The notes below the pieces were generated by a model. The model saw only the letters and a list, made by a program, of their open reading frames with translations, searched no databases and was not told the DNA's origin. This document shows, one piece after another, positions 1-8,214 of a DNA stretch of 64,000 nucleotides (its first letter is position 1; every line of letters begins with the position of its first letter). The DNA lies in the NCBI RefSeq assembly GCF_000379465.1, contig NZ_KB905403.1:502452-566451 (forward strand). The letters are read 5' to 3'. Made by a program: the position numbers and the translations under genes. This stretch comes from Sciscionella marina DSM 45152. GTDB lineage: Bacteria; Actinomycetota; Actinomycetes; Mycobacteriales; Pseudonocardiaceae.

Positions 1-354
1 GCCGGACAGGGTGGACAGCAACGAACTCAATTGGTCGTACAGCTGGTGTTTGCGGGGTGTGTCGTCGTTGAACGCCATCTGCGCGAAGATCAGGTCGGCG
101 ACGGCCGCGCGGTACGCCTCGACCGCCGTCGCCGGATGGCCCGCCTCCAGCGCCTGTCGCCCGCGGACCTCTTGGGCGTGTGCCAACGACTCGGCGGCGA
201 CGTCCCACGCCGATCCGTCAGCCGTCATGGCCTGCATTCGGGTGATGTCGTCGGGCAGCATCCCGTAGTCGAACATGCGGGTCGGCGTCATCGACCGCCA
301 CTGTGCAGCCAGCAGTTTCTGCGCCGGTGACGAGGTGTCCGTCGGCCGGTTCAT
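1..354 (-). CDS. C-C hydrolase-like alpha/beta hydrolase, N-terminal part (cut by window edge)
   Basis: 118 codons are visible; the frame runs off the left edge. The ATG at 354 overlaps the TGA of the upstream flavin hydroxylase (ATGA), so the two genes are probably translationally coupled. The visible part is the helical N-terminal segment found ahead of the alpha/beta-hydrolase core in the 2,6-dihydroxypseudooxynicotine hydrolase group: an FDYGML stretch at residue 28 and an AYRAAVADLIFAQMAF helix at about 80-95. That group breaks C-C bonds in side chains of hydroxylated rings. The nucleophile elbow and catalytic triad lie outside the window, so family assignment rests on the N-terminus and on the neighbouring ring hydroxylase. 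Inference: it acts after the hydroxylase in the same route. Confidence 0.6.
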   Translation of the reverse strand, partial: MNRPTDTSSPAQKLLAAQWRSMTPTRMFDYGMLPDDITRMQAMTADGSAWDVAAESLAHAQEVRGRQALEAGHPATAVEAYRAAVADLIFAQMAFNDDTPRKHQLYDQLSSLLSTLSG

Positions 355-1952
355 CGTGTGGCCGTCATTCGCGCTCCGTCCGGCTCCGGCCGGCTGACAT
401 AGTTCAGTTTCTCCCGGAGCTGCGCGATCAGCGGACCGATGCCTGCTGCGGCGCATGTTCCGAAGATCGCGAAGTCCGGTCGGCTGAGGAACATGTCGGC
501 GCCGACGTCGTCGAGATATCGCGTGTACGTTCCCGCCACGTCCCGGAAGGAGCGGGCTTCGCCCTCGGCCAGCGTGTGCACCGTGCAGCCGATCTCGTCC
601 AGGAAAGCCTCCTGCTCGCGATCGAGCAGCCCGTCGGTTCCCGTCCGGGTCACCAACCGGAAGCCGTGGCCGAATACGTCGTCGAACCTTCCCGACCGAC
701 CGTCCGGGGTGGACACCGGTCCCTGTGGCGCGAGGGTGCCGGCGAACGGTGCCGGGGTGCCGTCACCGGCCGTGTGGACGACCCCGGTCTCGAGAACGGG
801 GAACGGAGGTGGCGGCGGCATGGAACCGCTGAGGAACGCTTCGTCACGGGCCGCGGCACGCGCCGGGTCCATTGTGTACGCGACGTCACCGAGCATGATC
901 GACGTCTCGATGATCGTCAGGGCGTGTGGCCGACGTTCCCCCTCGTAGGTCGCCAGCAGCTGCTCGGCGGCCCGTTCCCGCAGCACCAGGTCGAGCTTCC
1001 ACGCGAGGGTGACCGCGTCCCGCATCCCGGAGCAGGCGCCCTGGCCCATGGTCGGAGGCATCGTGTGCGCCGCGTCGCCCACCAGGAACACCCGATTGCC
1101 TACGCTCCACGAATCGGCAATCCTCGCCCTGATGGGATACAGCACCTGACGGATGATCTCGACATCGTCGGGGCCGAGGCCATGCGTCTCCCACAGCCAC
1201 TGCCACGCGCGGTCCCGGACCTCGAGGACGTCCTCGTTCTCACCGGGCAACGCGGCAAACTCGAAGCGCTGCCGCTCGTGACCGATGGGCATGAACATGT
1301 GGGGCCTTGCCGGGTCGCAGAACAGCATGGTGTGGTCGAACCGAGCCGGGAGCCGGCGCAACGTCTTCGTGTCGATGTTCAGCCACCGCTCGTCCACACC
1401 GAAGTCGAACTGCCCGATGCCGAGCGCGGTGCGCACGAAGCTGTTGGCGCCGTCGGCGCCCAGCAGGTACCTGGACCGGACCGTGGCCCGGCGATCACCG
1501 TGCGCCTCGTGCGCGGTCAGCTCGACCCGATCTGCCAGGACGTGGAGGTCCGTCGCCTGCCATCCGCACAGGTGCAGGACGTTCGGGTGCTGCCGCACCC
1601 GCGTATCGATCGCGTCCTCGATGTCCGGTTGGTACATCGAGATGTGTGCGGGATGCCCACACGACTCACCGTCCCACGGCAGCTCGACCAGGAGCTTGCC
1701 GTCGGTGTTGATGTACTTGAAACTGTCCAGTGCATGGGCATCCCGCAGCGCCACGTCGACGTCCGCGGCGGCCTGCACGATACGCGCGGCCTCCCCATCG
1801 ATGTGGGTGAGCCGTGGCAGGCCGTACAGGTGCGAATGCCGCTCCACTACGACGACGCGATGGCCCATCCCGCCCAGTATCGAGGCGGCGACCAGACCAG
1901 TCGGGCCGTAGCCGACGATGGCGACATCGGCATCGTAGGACTCATCGATCAT
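351..1952 (-). CDS. FAD-dependent aromatic hydroxylase, MhpA/PheA-like
   Basis: A 533-residue class A flavoprotein monooxygenase. The Rossmann motif GYGPTG sits at residues 14-19 with the ribose-binding Glu at 37, the DG motif LLGADGANS at 163-171, and the GDAAHTMPP FAD-binding motif at 292-300. Length and order match the 3-(3-hydroxyphenyl)propionate hydroxylase group, which uses NAD(P)H and O2 to hydroxylate phenolic rings in the cytoplasm. The substrate cannot be told from sequence. It is followed by a C-C hydrolase gene overlapping by 4 bp and preceded, 68 bp upstream, by an amidohydrolase-type decarboxylase. An operator-like palindrome lies at 1987-1999, about 35 bp before the start. Start chosen as the first ATG before the Rossmann strand. 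Confidence 0.85.
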   Translation of the reverse strand: MIDESYDADVAIVGYGPTGLVAASILGGMGHRVVVVERHSHLYGLPRLTHIDGEAARIVQAAADVDVALRDAHALDSFKYINTDGKLLVELPWDGESCGHPAHISMYQPDIEDAIDTRVRQHPNVLHLCGWQATDLHVLADRVELTAHEAHGDRRATVRSRYLLGADGANSFVRTALGIGQFDFGVDERWLNIDTKTLRRLPARFDHTMLFCDPARPHMFMPIGHERQRFEFAALPGENEDVLEVRDRAWQWLWETHGLGPDDVEIIRQVLYPIRARIADSWSVGNRVFLVGDAAHTMPPTMGQGACSGMRDAVTLAWKLDLVLRERAAEQLLATYEGERRPHALTIIETSIMLGDVAYTMDPARAAARDEAFLSGSMPPPPPFPVLETGVVHTAGDGTPAPFAGTLAPQGPVSTPDGRSGRFDDVFGHGFRLVTRTGTDGLLDREQEAFLDEIGCTVHTLAEGEARSFRDVAGTYTRYLDDVGADMFLSRPDFAIFGTCAAAGIGPLIAQLREKLNYVSRPEPDGARMTATR

Positions 1953-1986
1953 TGCGCGCTCCCACCGATCGTTCGCGATAACTGAA

Positions 1987-1999
1987 CCTAATAGTTAGG
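1987..1999. promoter_or_regulatory. Palindromic operator CCTAA-N3-TTAGG before the hydroxylase gene
   Basis: A perfect 5-bp inverted repeat, CCTAA TAG TTAGG, lies 35 bp upstream of the hydroxylase ATG. On the minus strand a TTGACA box (2019-2024) precedes it, so a bound protein would cover the -10 region or the start of the transcript. The same palindrome recurs at 4039-4051 before the other operon of this cluster, which argues for one shared regulator. The GntR/FCD gene at 8215 is the best candidate. Confidence 0.6.
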
Positions 2000-2020
2000 A
2001 TGATTATGACTCTTTGTGTG

Positions 2021-3052
2021 TCAAGTCAGCGGCGGTACGCGGAACAGGCGCTCGGCGTTGCGGTGACTCACCATCGCGTGCTGCTCGTCATCCAGCTCCG
2101 CTTTGGACAGGAACTCGGTGGCGACACCGCTGTCCTCGTAGGGGTAGTCGACCGCGAACAACACCCGCTCGGCGCCGACCTTGGTCAGGCAGTAGTTCAA
2201 CGCGTCGTGGTCGCACATGCCGCTCGTGGTGATCCAGATGTTGCGCTGGAAGTACTCGCTGGGCGTGAGCTGGAGGCCGACCATGTCCAGCACGTCGCGC
2301 GCCCACGCGTAAGCTTTCGCGTGCATGTTGTCGATGCGCCACAGCCAGAACGGGAGGCCTTCACCCAGGTGGCCGAGGACAACGCGCAGGTTCGGGTGCC
2401 GGTCGAAGGCGCCGCTCAGGATCAGCCGCAGCGCGTGTGTCGAGGCTTCGGCCTGGAACCCCCAGATCGCCTGCTGCAACCCGTACGGCTTGTACGGCTC
2501 CAGCATCTGCGGACTCGGCATTCTCGGGTGCAGGTATAGCGTGCTGTCCGTCTCCTCGAGCGCGGCCAGGATCGGTTCGCACTCCGGCTCGTCCAGATAC
2601 CGGCCGCCCGTGTGCGACCCGATGAGGACCCCGCCGAATCCGAGTGTCCCCGTGGCGCGGCGGATCTCCTCCGCTGCCGCTGCCGGCTCCTGGGGCGCGA
2701 CGGCGGCGAGCCCGGCGAACCGCGTGGGGTGAGCGGCCACGATGTCCGCGAGCACGTCGTTCATCTCGCGTGCCAGCGACGTCGCGGTCGCGGCATCGGA
2801 CCAGAGTTGCACGCCCGGCGGGTTCAGGCTCAGGACCGACACGTCGACTCCCGCGCTGTCCATCTCGTCCAGCCGGGTCCGCAGATCCGTCAGCCGCTTG
2901 CTGATGAACTCGTTGGCGATGAAACTGCGGGAGTAGACGCGTTCGGCGTCCTCGCCGGAAAACGCCGGCAACTCGGCTGTCCGGTTCCAGTATTCGGTGG
3001 TCGCGAAATGTTCCTCGACCGCGATGACGCGTCGGCTCGTGGTGTCCGGCAT
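2021..3052 (-). CDS. Amidohydrolase-fold decarboxylase (ACMSD / gamma-resorcylate decarboxylase type)
   Basis: 343 residues from the ATG at 3052, which has a GGAAAAGGGG ribosome-binding site 8 bp upstream; an in-frame codon at 3118 lacks one. Motifs of the amidohydrolase_2 (COG2159) family are present: EEHF near the N-terminus (His15), LHP with His175, GHLGE with His228 and DYPYE with Asp302, the usual metal ligands. Members decarboxylate (or reversibly carboxylate) hydroxybenzoates, or decarboxylate 2-amino-3-carboxymuconate semialdehyde, without oxygen. It lies on the same strand as the ring hydroxylase, so a role in removing a ring carboxylate is likely. Exact substrate unknown. Two related proteins are encoded at 9317 and 17702. 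Confidence 0.8.
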   Translation of the reverse strand: MPDTTSRRVIAVEEHFATTEYWNRTAELPAFSGEDAERVYSRSFIANEFISKRLTDLRTRLDEMDSAGVDVSVLSLNPPGVQLWSDAATATSLAREMNDVLADIVAAHPTRFAGLAAVAPQEPAAAAEEIRRATGTLGFGGVLIGSHTGGRYLDEPECEPILAALEETDSTLYLHPRMPSPQMLEPYKPYGLQQAIWGFQAEASTHALRLILSGAFDRHPNLRVVLGHLGEGLPFWLWRIDNMHAKAYAWARDVLDMVGLQLTPSEYFQRNIWITTSGMCDHDALNYCLTKVGAERVLFAVDYPYEDSGVATEFLSKAELDDEQHAMVSHRNAERLFRVPPLT

Positions 3053-3179
3053 CGCTCGTACCCCTTTTCCGGAGTTTTCTCCCTGCTCGTCCATGCACGC
3101 TATGGCCGCGCCCGACACGCGTGCTGTCCCCTGCTCTTCCTAGGAGCGCCAGGGGCACCCTCGAACTAAGGTCGTCGAC

Positions 3180-4004
3180 ATGCGCCGTGACAACCTGCTC
3201 GGCGAGTACCTGCGCGCCTGCCGCGAACGGGTCTCGCCCGCCAACATCGGGCTGGAGGCGCTCGGGCCGCGCCGGGTGCCCGGACTGCGTCGTGAGGAGG
3301 TCGCGCTGCTCGCAGGCATCAGCGCGAACTACTACCTGCGGTTGGAGCAGGGCGTGGACCGGCATCCCTCGGGGCAGGTGCTGGAGTCGCTCGCGCGGGC
3401 ACTGCGGCTGGACGAGACGGAGACGGTCCACCTGCTGGCGTTGGGCCGCCCACCGGCGAAGGACGTGACCGGTGCCGGGATGGCGGCTGTCCCGAGCAGT
3501 ATCAGAGGGCTGCTGCGGACGCTGGAGCTGCCCGCCTTCGTGCAGGACGAGCACTTCGACGTCCTCGCCTCGAACGCCATGGCCGTGGCGCTCTCACCGA
3601 CACTGCGCCCCGGTCGCAACCGGGTGCTTTCGGTGTTCCTCGATCCCGACGAGCGCGCGTTGTTCGCCGACTGGGAGGTGGACTCCGGTCTCCTGGTCGC
3701 CTCGTTCCGCGCCTCCATCGCGGCCGACGCGGCCGACCGGCGCACGACCGAGCTGGTGGACGAGCTCTCGGCGCGCGACTCGCACTTCCGTGAGCTGTGG
3801 GCAGGCCACGACGTCGCCAATCGCGTGGACCGGCCACCGGTCCGTTTCGCCCACCCCGTGGTCGGCCAACTCACGCTGATCCGGGACAACCTGGCCGTCG
3901 ACGGGCCTGACGCGTTGCGGCTCATGGTCTATCACGCCGATCCGGGCTCGGCCGACTTCGGCAAGCTGGCCCGGCTCAGGGAGTTGACGCTCGAGCGGCC
4001 TTGA
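3180..4004 (+). CDS. XRE-family regulator with MmyB-like ligand-binding domain
   Basis: 274 residues. The N-terminus carries an XRE helix-turn-helix (about residues 30-65, with the characteristic LRREEVALLAGIS and YYLRLEQG blocks). The remainder is the MmyB-type domain, which in related proteins has a PAS-like fold and may bind fatty-acid-like ligands. It is divergent from the decarboxylase gene (3052) and points into the plus-strand operon that starts 76 bp downstream, so it may control either. Close in type to the regulator at 32822. Confidence 0.85.
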   Translation: MRRDNLLGEYLRACRERVSPANIGLEALGPRRVPGLRREEVALLAGISANYYLRLEQGVDRHPSGQVLESLARALRLDETETVHLLALGRPPAKDVTGAGMAAVPSSIRGLLRTLELPAFVQDEHFDVLASNAMAVALSPTLRPGRNRVLSVFLDPDERALFADWEVDSGLLVASFRASIAADAADRRTTELVDELSARDSHFRELWAGHDVANRVDRPPVRFAHPVVGQLTLIRDNLAVDGPDALRLMVYHADPGSADFGKLARLRELTLERP

Positions 4005-4030
4005 CACTCGTTTCGCGCCAAGGACATACT
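4001..4030 (+). promoter_or_regulatory. Sigma70-type promoter of the NTF2-FAH-ALDH-CoA transferase operon
   Basis: TTGACA at 4001-4006 and CATACT at 4025-4030, spacer 18 bp. The predicted start of transcription is near 4037, immediately before the palindrome at 4038-4052. That arrangement fits repression by a protein bound over +1. It leaves about 44 nt of leader before the ATG at 4081. Confidence 0.55.
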
Positions 4031-4037
4031 GAAAAAG

Positions 4038-4052
4038 ACCTAACCATTAGGT
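4038..4052. promoter_or_regulatory. Palindromic operator ACCTAA-N3-TTAGGT before the NTF2/FAH operon
   Basis: A perfect 6-bp inverted repeat with spacer CCA sits directly downstream of the predicted promoter. Its core CCTAA-N3-TTAGG is identical to the site at 1987-1999. It overlaps the alternative GTG at 4051, which supports the ATG at 4081 as the true start of the next gene. Confidence 0.6.
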
Positions 4053-4080
4053 GTTATTCAGTGAGAGGACTCCCGAGCAG

Positions 4081-4650
4081 ATGGCTCTCCAGCATGAGCA
4101 GGCGGCGTCCGGCGTCGACGACGCCGCGGTACCGGATATCGACGTCGGCACGATGACCCGCGACGAACTGATCGCGCACAACCTGCGTGTCGTCGAGGCG
4201 CACTTTCACAACGAGAACCCCGAGCTGATCGACAAGGCACTGGCCGTGTACGGCCCCGACATCGTGTGGGAGGCCCCGGCACGCGGCCTGGTCTACGACG
4301 ACGTCGAGGAGGTTCGCGAAGGTTACCTGGGTATCTTCCGGACCGTGCACTGGAACCGCACGACGTCGTTGCGCCGCTTCGCCACCGAGGACTTCGTGTT
4401 CGACGACCAGATCGCCGACCTGACCGTGGTGGGCACGGACATGCCCAACCTCCCGTTCGAACCCGGCCAGCGGATCAGCATGCGCCTGATCCATTGCTTC
4501 GAGATGAAGGACGGCAAGATCGCGCGCGAGATCACCTACGAGATCCCACGCTCGCACGGCGGCCCGCTCGACAACGACGCCGTGCCCGCGGGTGCGGTGG
4601 TCACCGACTTCCCGGACGGTCCCGACTACGGCAAGTGGGCGGCCAAGTGA
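4081..4650 (+). CDS. SnoaL/NTF2-like protein
   Basis: 189 residues from the ATG at 4081 (GAGAGGAC lies about 12 bp upstream). A GTG at 4051 is in frame but sits inside the palindromic operator. The protein has the SnoaL-like cone fold pattern: a helical start (ELIAHNLRVVEAHF), then VYGPDIVWEAP, a central segment with many aromatic residues, and the closing strand RLIHCFEMKDGKIARE. This fold serves as isomerase, cyclase or dehydratase, and often helps ring-modifying enzymes in catabolic clusters. Catalytic role here unknown. Its stop overlaps the GTG of the FAH-family gene by 4 bp. Confidence 0.7.
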   Translation: MALQHEQAASGVDDAAVPDIDVGTMTRDELIAHNLRVVEAHFHNENPELIDKALAVYGPDIVWEAPARGLVYDDVEEVREGYLGIFRTVHWNRTTSLRRFATEDFVFDDQIADLTVVGTDMPNLPFEPGQRISMRLIHCFEMKDGKIAREITYEIPRSHGGPLDNDAVPAGAVVTDFPDGPDYGKWAAK

Positions 4651-5492
4651 GGTTCATCGGATACATCCACAATGGAGCTCGACACGTCGGTGCCGTCGAG
4701 GGGGATCACGTCATCCCGCTGGGTGAGGTGGACGCCTTCTACGCGGACCCGTGGGCGGCTACTGTGCGCGCGGACCAGGTGGTGGAACGACTCGCCCGCG
4801 CCGAGCTGGTCGAGGCGCCACCGGTGCCGGAAACCGCGCGGGTGTTCTGCGTCGGCATCAACTACCGCGCGCACGGCGACGAATCCAGGGAACACTCCGG
4901 GCTGGACACCCCGAAGGTGCCGATGATCTTCGGCCGGTGGGCCGACACGCTCGTCGTGGACGGCGATCCGGTGCCGGTGCCGCCGCACGAGGTCGGCCTG
5001 GACTGGGAGGTCGAGCTCGCGGCGATCGTCGCCGACACGGTCTGGGCCGCGGATCGCGACACGGCGGCTCAGCACGTGCTGGGATACACCGTCTTCAACG
5101 ACCTCAGCGCACGCCGGAAGCAGTTGGAGACGGCACAGTTCACGTTGGGCAAGAACGCCGACCGCAGCGGACCGATCGGCCCGGTGGTCGTCACCGCCGA
5201 CGAGATCGACGACCCCGACTCGCTGACGCTGTGGACTCGTATCGGCGACTCGGTCATGCAGTCCGGCAATACCAAGGACCTGATTCACGACGTCCCGTCG
5301 ATCATTGCCTACATCACCGACACGGTGACGCTGAAGCCTGGCGACGTGATCGCGACCGGCACCCCGGCCGGCGTGGGGCTCGGCAGGAAGCCACAGGTCT
5401 ACCTGACCCCCGGTGACACCGTCGAGGTCGAGGTGGAGCGCATCGGTGTGCTCCACACACCGATCGTGAGCCGCGCCGACCTGGAACTCTGA
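4647..5492 (+). CDS. Fumarylacetoacetate hydrolase-family protein
   Basis: 281 residues from a GTG that overlaps the preceding stop (GTGA). The FAH fold is clear: VGINYRAHGDE near residue 71, the metal-binding DWEVELAAIV near 120, the NDLSAR block, TLGKNADRSGPIGP, and GDVIATGTPAGVG near the C-terminus. Family members hydrolyse 2,4-diketo acids such as acylpyruvates, or isomerise and decarboxylate ring-opened dienoates, using Mg2+ or Mn2+. In this operon it probably cleaves or isomerises a ring-cleavage product before the aldehyde dehydrogenase and CoA-transferase act. Only 2 bp separate it from the next gene. Confidence 0.85.
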   Translation: MRFIGYIHNGARHVGAVEGDHVIPLGEVDAFYADPWAATVRADQVVERLARAELVEAPPVPETARVFCVGINYRAHGDESREHSGLDTPKVPMIFGRWADTLVVDGDPVPVPPHEVGLDWEVELAAIVADTVWAADRDTAAQHVLGYTVFNDLSARRKQLETAQFTLGKNADRSGPIGPVVVTADEIDDPDSLTLWTRIGDSVMQSGNTKDLIHDVPSIIAYITDTVTLKPGDVIATGTPAGVGLGRKPQVYLTPGDTVEVEVERIGVLHTPIVSRADLEL

Positions 5493-5494
5493 TC

Positions 5495-7000
5495 ATGTAC
5501 GAAGCGAGGTCGGTGCTCGATGACCGCGGCGAGGTGCCGACGGTCGTCGGCGGTCGCCAGATGGCGGCGGTTGCGGGTGAGTGGATCGACGTGTTCGCGC
5601 CGTCGCGGCACGACACCCGGCTGGGGCGCGTGCCGAGGGCGCGCGCGGCCGACGTGGACCGCGCGGTGTCGGCCGCCCGCGCCGCGCTGCCGGGATGGCG
5701 CCGCCTGCACTTCACGGAGCGGCAGCACGCGCTGCTGTCCATCGCAGCTGAATTGTCCGATCACGCCGAGGAACTGGCACTGCTCACCGCCGCGGACACC
5801 GGCAACGCCCTGCGGCCGCAGGCACGGCCGGAGTCGGCCACGCTCGCGAGGTTGTTCCGGTACTTCGGCGGCGTCGCCTCGGAGGCCAAGGGGGTCGTGC
5901 TCCCGGCAGGCGACGGCCAGCTGCAGTACACGCAACGTGAACCGGTGGGTGTGGTCGGCGCGATCCTGCCGTGGAACTCGCCGTTGATGATCGCCGGCAT
6001 GAAGATACCCGCCGCGCTGGCGGCAGGGAACACGATCGTCGTCAAGGCGTCGGAGGAGGCGCCACTGACCGTGCTGCGCCTCGCCGAGCTGTGCGCGCCG
6101 CACCTGCCGCCGGGCGTCCTGAACGTCCTGACCGGCTACGGAACCGAATGCGGGACGGCGCTCGCCGAGCATCCCGGAGTGGACAAGGTGTCGTTCACCG
6201 GATCCACCGCCGTCGGGCGTTCAGTGGGCGCGACCGCCGGTGACCGCCTCGCCCCCGTCTCGCTGGAGCTGGGCGGCAAGAGCCCGACCATCGTGTGGCC
6301 GGACGCCGCATCGCCGGACCGGATCGACGAGACGGTGGCGGGCATCCTCGCGGGCATGCGCATCACCCGGCAGGGCCAGTCGTGCACCGCGGGCTCCCGG
6401 CTGTTCGTGCACGATGACGTGTACGAACAGGTGCTCGATGCCACGGTGGACCGGCTGCGTGCGCTGAACGTCGGCGACCCGCTCGACGAGACCACCGATA
6501 TGGGCAGCCTGATCAACAGCAGGCAGTACGACCGTGTCCGCGACTACGTGCGGGAAGGGCTCAGCAGGCCGGACATCGGGGTCGCGCTCGACGGCCTCAC
6601 CGGACCGTACGACGGGCTTTTCATGGGCCCGACCGTGTTCTCCCGGGCGGACAACGCGTGGCGCCTCGCCCGCGAGGAAATCTTCGGCCCGGTAGTCGTC
6701 GCCATCCCGTGGCGCGCCGACGAGGAAGTCGTCGCGATGGCCAACGACTCCCATTACGGGCTCGCCGCATACCTGTGGTGTCACGACCTGGACCGTGCAC
6801 TGGCGGCCGCCGGCGAGGTCGAGTCGGGCTGGATCCAGGTCAACCAGGCCGGTGGCCAAGAGGTGGGCCAGTCCTACGGCGGCCTCAAGCAGAGCGGTAT
6901 CGGCCGGGAGTTTTCGCTGGAAGGGATGCTCGAGGCGTTCACGACCATCAAGCAGGTCAACGTGCGCATCGACCCGCTCCGGCCGGGTGCCGTTCGATGA
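5495..7000 (+). CDS. NAD(P)-dependent aldehyde dehydrogenase
   Basis: 501 residues, typical of the ALDH superfamily. The catalytic base Glu258 is in SLELGGKSP and the nucleophile Cys297 in GQSCTAGSR. The coenzyme region includes ILPWNSP and the FTGSTAVG turn, and the C-terminal EEIFGPVV is present. It oxidises an aldehyde to its acid in the cytoplasm; semialdehydes from ring cleavage are the likely substrates here. It starts 2 bp after the FAH gene, and its TGA overlaps the ATG of the CoA-transferase gene, so all four genes probably share one transcript from the promoter at 4001. Confidence 0.9.
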   Translation: MYEARSVLDDRGEVPTVVGGRQMAAVAGEWIDVFAPSRHDTRLGRVPRARAADVDRAVSAARAALPGWRRLHFTERQHALLSIAAELSDHAEELALLTAADTGNALRPQARPESATLARLFRYFGGVASEAKGVVLPAGDGQLQYTQREPVGVVGAILPWNSPLMIAGMKIPAALAAGNTIVVKASEEAPLTVLRLAELCAPHLPPGVLNVLTGYGTECGTALAEHPGVDKVSFTGSTAVGRSVGATAGDRLAPVSLELGGKSPTIVWPDAASPDRIDETVAGILAGMRITRQGQSCTAGSRLFVHDDVYEQVLDATVDRLRALNVGDPLDETTDMGSLINSRQYDRVRDYVREGLSRPDIGVALDGLTGPYDGLFMGPTVFSRADNAWRLAREEIFGPVVVAIPWRADEEVVAMANDSHYGLAAYLWCHDLDRALAAAGEVESGWIQVNQAGGQEVGQSYGGLKQSGIGREFSLEGMLEAFTTIKQVNVRIDPLRPGAVR

Positions 7001-8196
7001 GCGCCAGGAGCGGCCCCCTCGCCGGCATTCTCGTGATCGACCTCAGCCGAGCCCTGGCGGGGCCGCACGCGGCCATGATGCTGGGCGATCTCGGCGCCCG
7101 GGTGATCAAGATCGAGCGTCCCGGGAGTGGCGACGACTCCCGAGGCTGGGGCCCGCCGTTCGTACATCCCACCGGTGCCGACCGTGAGTCGACGTACTTC
7201 TTCTCGGCGAACCGGAACAAGGAGTCGGTTGTCCTCGACCTGACCGAAGGGCACGACCTCGATGTGCTGAGCGCATTGCTGCGTCGTGCCGACGTGCTCG
7301 TCGAGAACTTCCGGCCCGGCGTCCTCACGCGATTGGGTCTCGACGCCGAGGGGCTGACCGAGCTGAACCCGAGACTGGTGACGTTGTCGATCAGCGGGTT
7401 CGGCCACGACGGGCCGGAGTCCGCACGTGCTGGCTATGACCAGATCGCGCAGGGCGAGACCGGGCTCATGTCCCTCACAGGTCCCTCGGCCAACGACCCG
7501 CAACGAACGGGCGTACCGATCACCGACCTGCTGGCCGGTATGTACGGCGCATTCGGCGCGGTCAGCGCGCTGCACGAACGAGAGCGGACCAGCCGCGGCC
7601 AGATCGTGCGCACCTCGTTGCTCGCGGCCGGTATCGGCGTGCACGCCTACCAGGGCACCGCCTGGACGGTGGGCGGCGTTCGCGGCCGGGCCGCGGGCAA
7701 CCACCACCCGTCAATCAGCCCGTACGGCCTGTTTCCCTGTGCCGACGGCAGCGTCCAGCTGGCGTGTGGCAGCGAGGCCCTGTGGCGGCGGCTGTGCGCC
7801 GAGTTCGGCTTGGACGCCGAAAGGCCGGACATCGCGACCAACGCCGATCGGGTAGCCCGTCGCGAGGTGGTGGCCGCCGAGCTGGAGAAGGCGTTCGCTG
7901 ACCTTCCGGCCACACGGCTACTCGATCGCCTGGCGGCGGCCGGTGTTCCTGCCGGGCGGATCCGGACACTGGACGAGGTGTACGCCTGGCCGCAGGTCGA
8001 GTCGCAGGGGCTGAAGACCACGGTGCACCACGAAACGGTCGGGCCGATGGAGCTACCGGGCCCGCCGCTGCGGTTCTTCCGCACCGGCTCGGGCCAGGAG
8101 CACGAGGTCACCAAACGTGACCACCGGGCCCCACCCGTACTCGACGCGGATGCCGAAGCCGTCCGCGCGTGGCTGGCCGCGATCGACCAACCGTGA
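6997..8196 (+). CDS. Class III (CaiB/BaiF-type) CoA-transferase
   Basis: 399 residues from the ATG overlapping the ALDH stop (ATGA). Family hallmarks: the N-terminal GILVIDLSRALAGPHAAMML, the Rossmann-like strand ARVIKIERPGSGDDSR, LVENFRPGVL, and the catalytic Asp177 in TDLLAG, which forms a glutamyl/aspartyl-CoA-type anhydride intermediate in characterised members. It would move CoA onto the carboxylate produced by the aldehyde dehydrogenase, priming it for further breakdown. It is the last gene of the plus-strand operon and converges on the GntR gene, 18 bp away. Confidence 0.9.
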   Translation: MSARSGPLAGILVIDLSRALAGPHAAMMLGDLGARVIKIERPGSGDDSRGWGPPFVHPTGADRESTYFFSANRNKESVVLDLTEGHDLDVLSALLRRADVLVENFRPGVLTRLGLDAEGLTELNPRLVTLSISGFGHDGPESARAGYDQIAQGETGLMSLTGPSANDPQRTGVPITDLLAGMYGAFGAVSALHERERTSRGQIVRTSLLAAGIGVHAYQGTAWTVGGVRGRAAGNHHPSISPYGLFPCADGSVQLACGSEALWRRLCAEFGLDAERPDIATNADRVARREVVAAELEKAFADLPATRLLDRLAAAGVPAGRIRTLDEVYAWPQVESQGLKTTVHHETVGPMELPGPPLRFFRTGSGQEHEVTKRDHRAPPVLDADAEAVRAWLAAIDQP

Positions 8197-8214
8197 ACGG
8201 GCGCGACGGCCGCG

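Noticed and set aside
303-1985. 560-codon plus-strand frame opposite the hydroxylase
   Set aside because: The minus-strand flavoprotein shows all family motifs; the plus-strand frame shows none.
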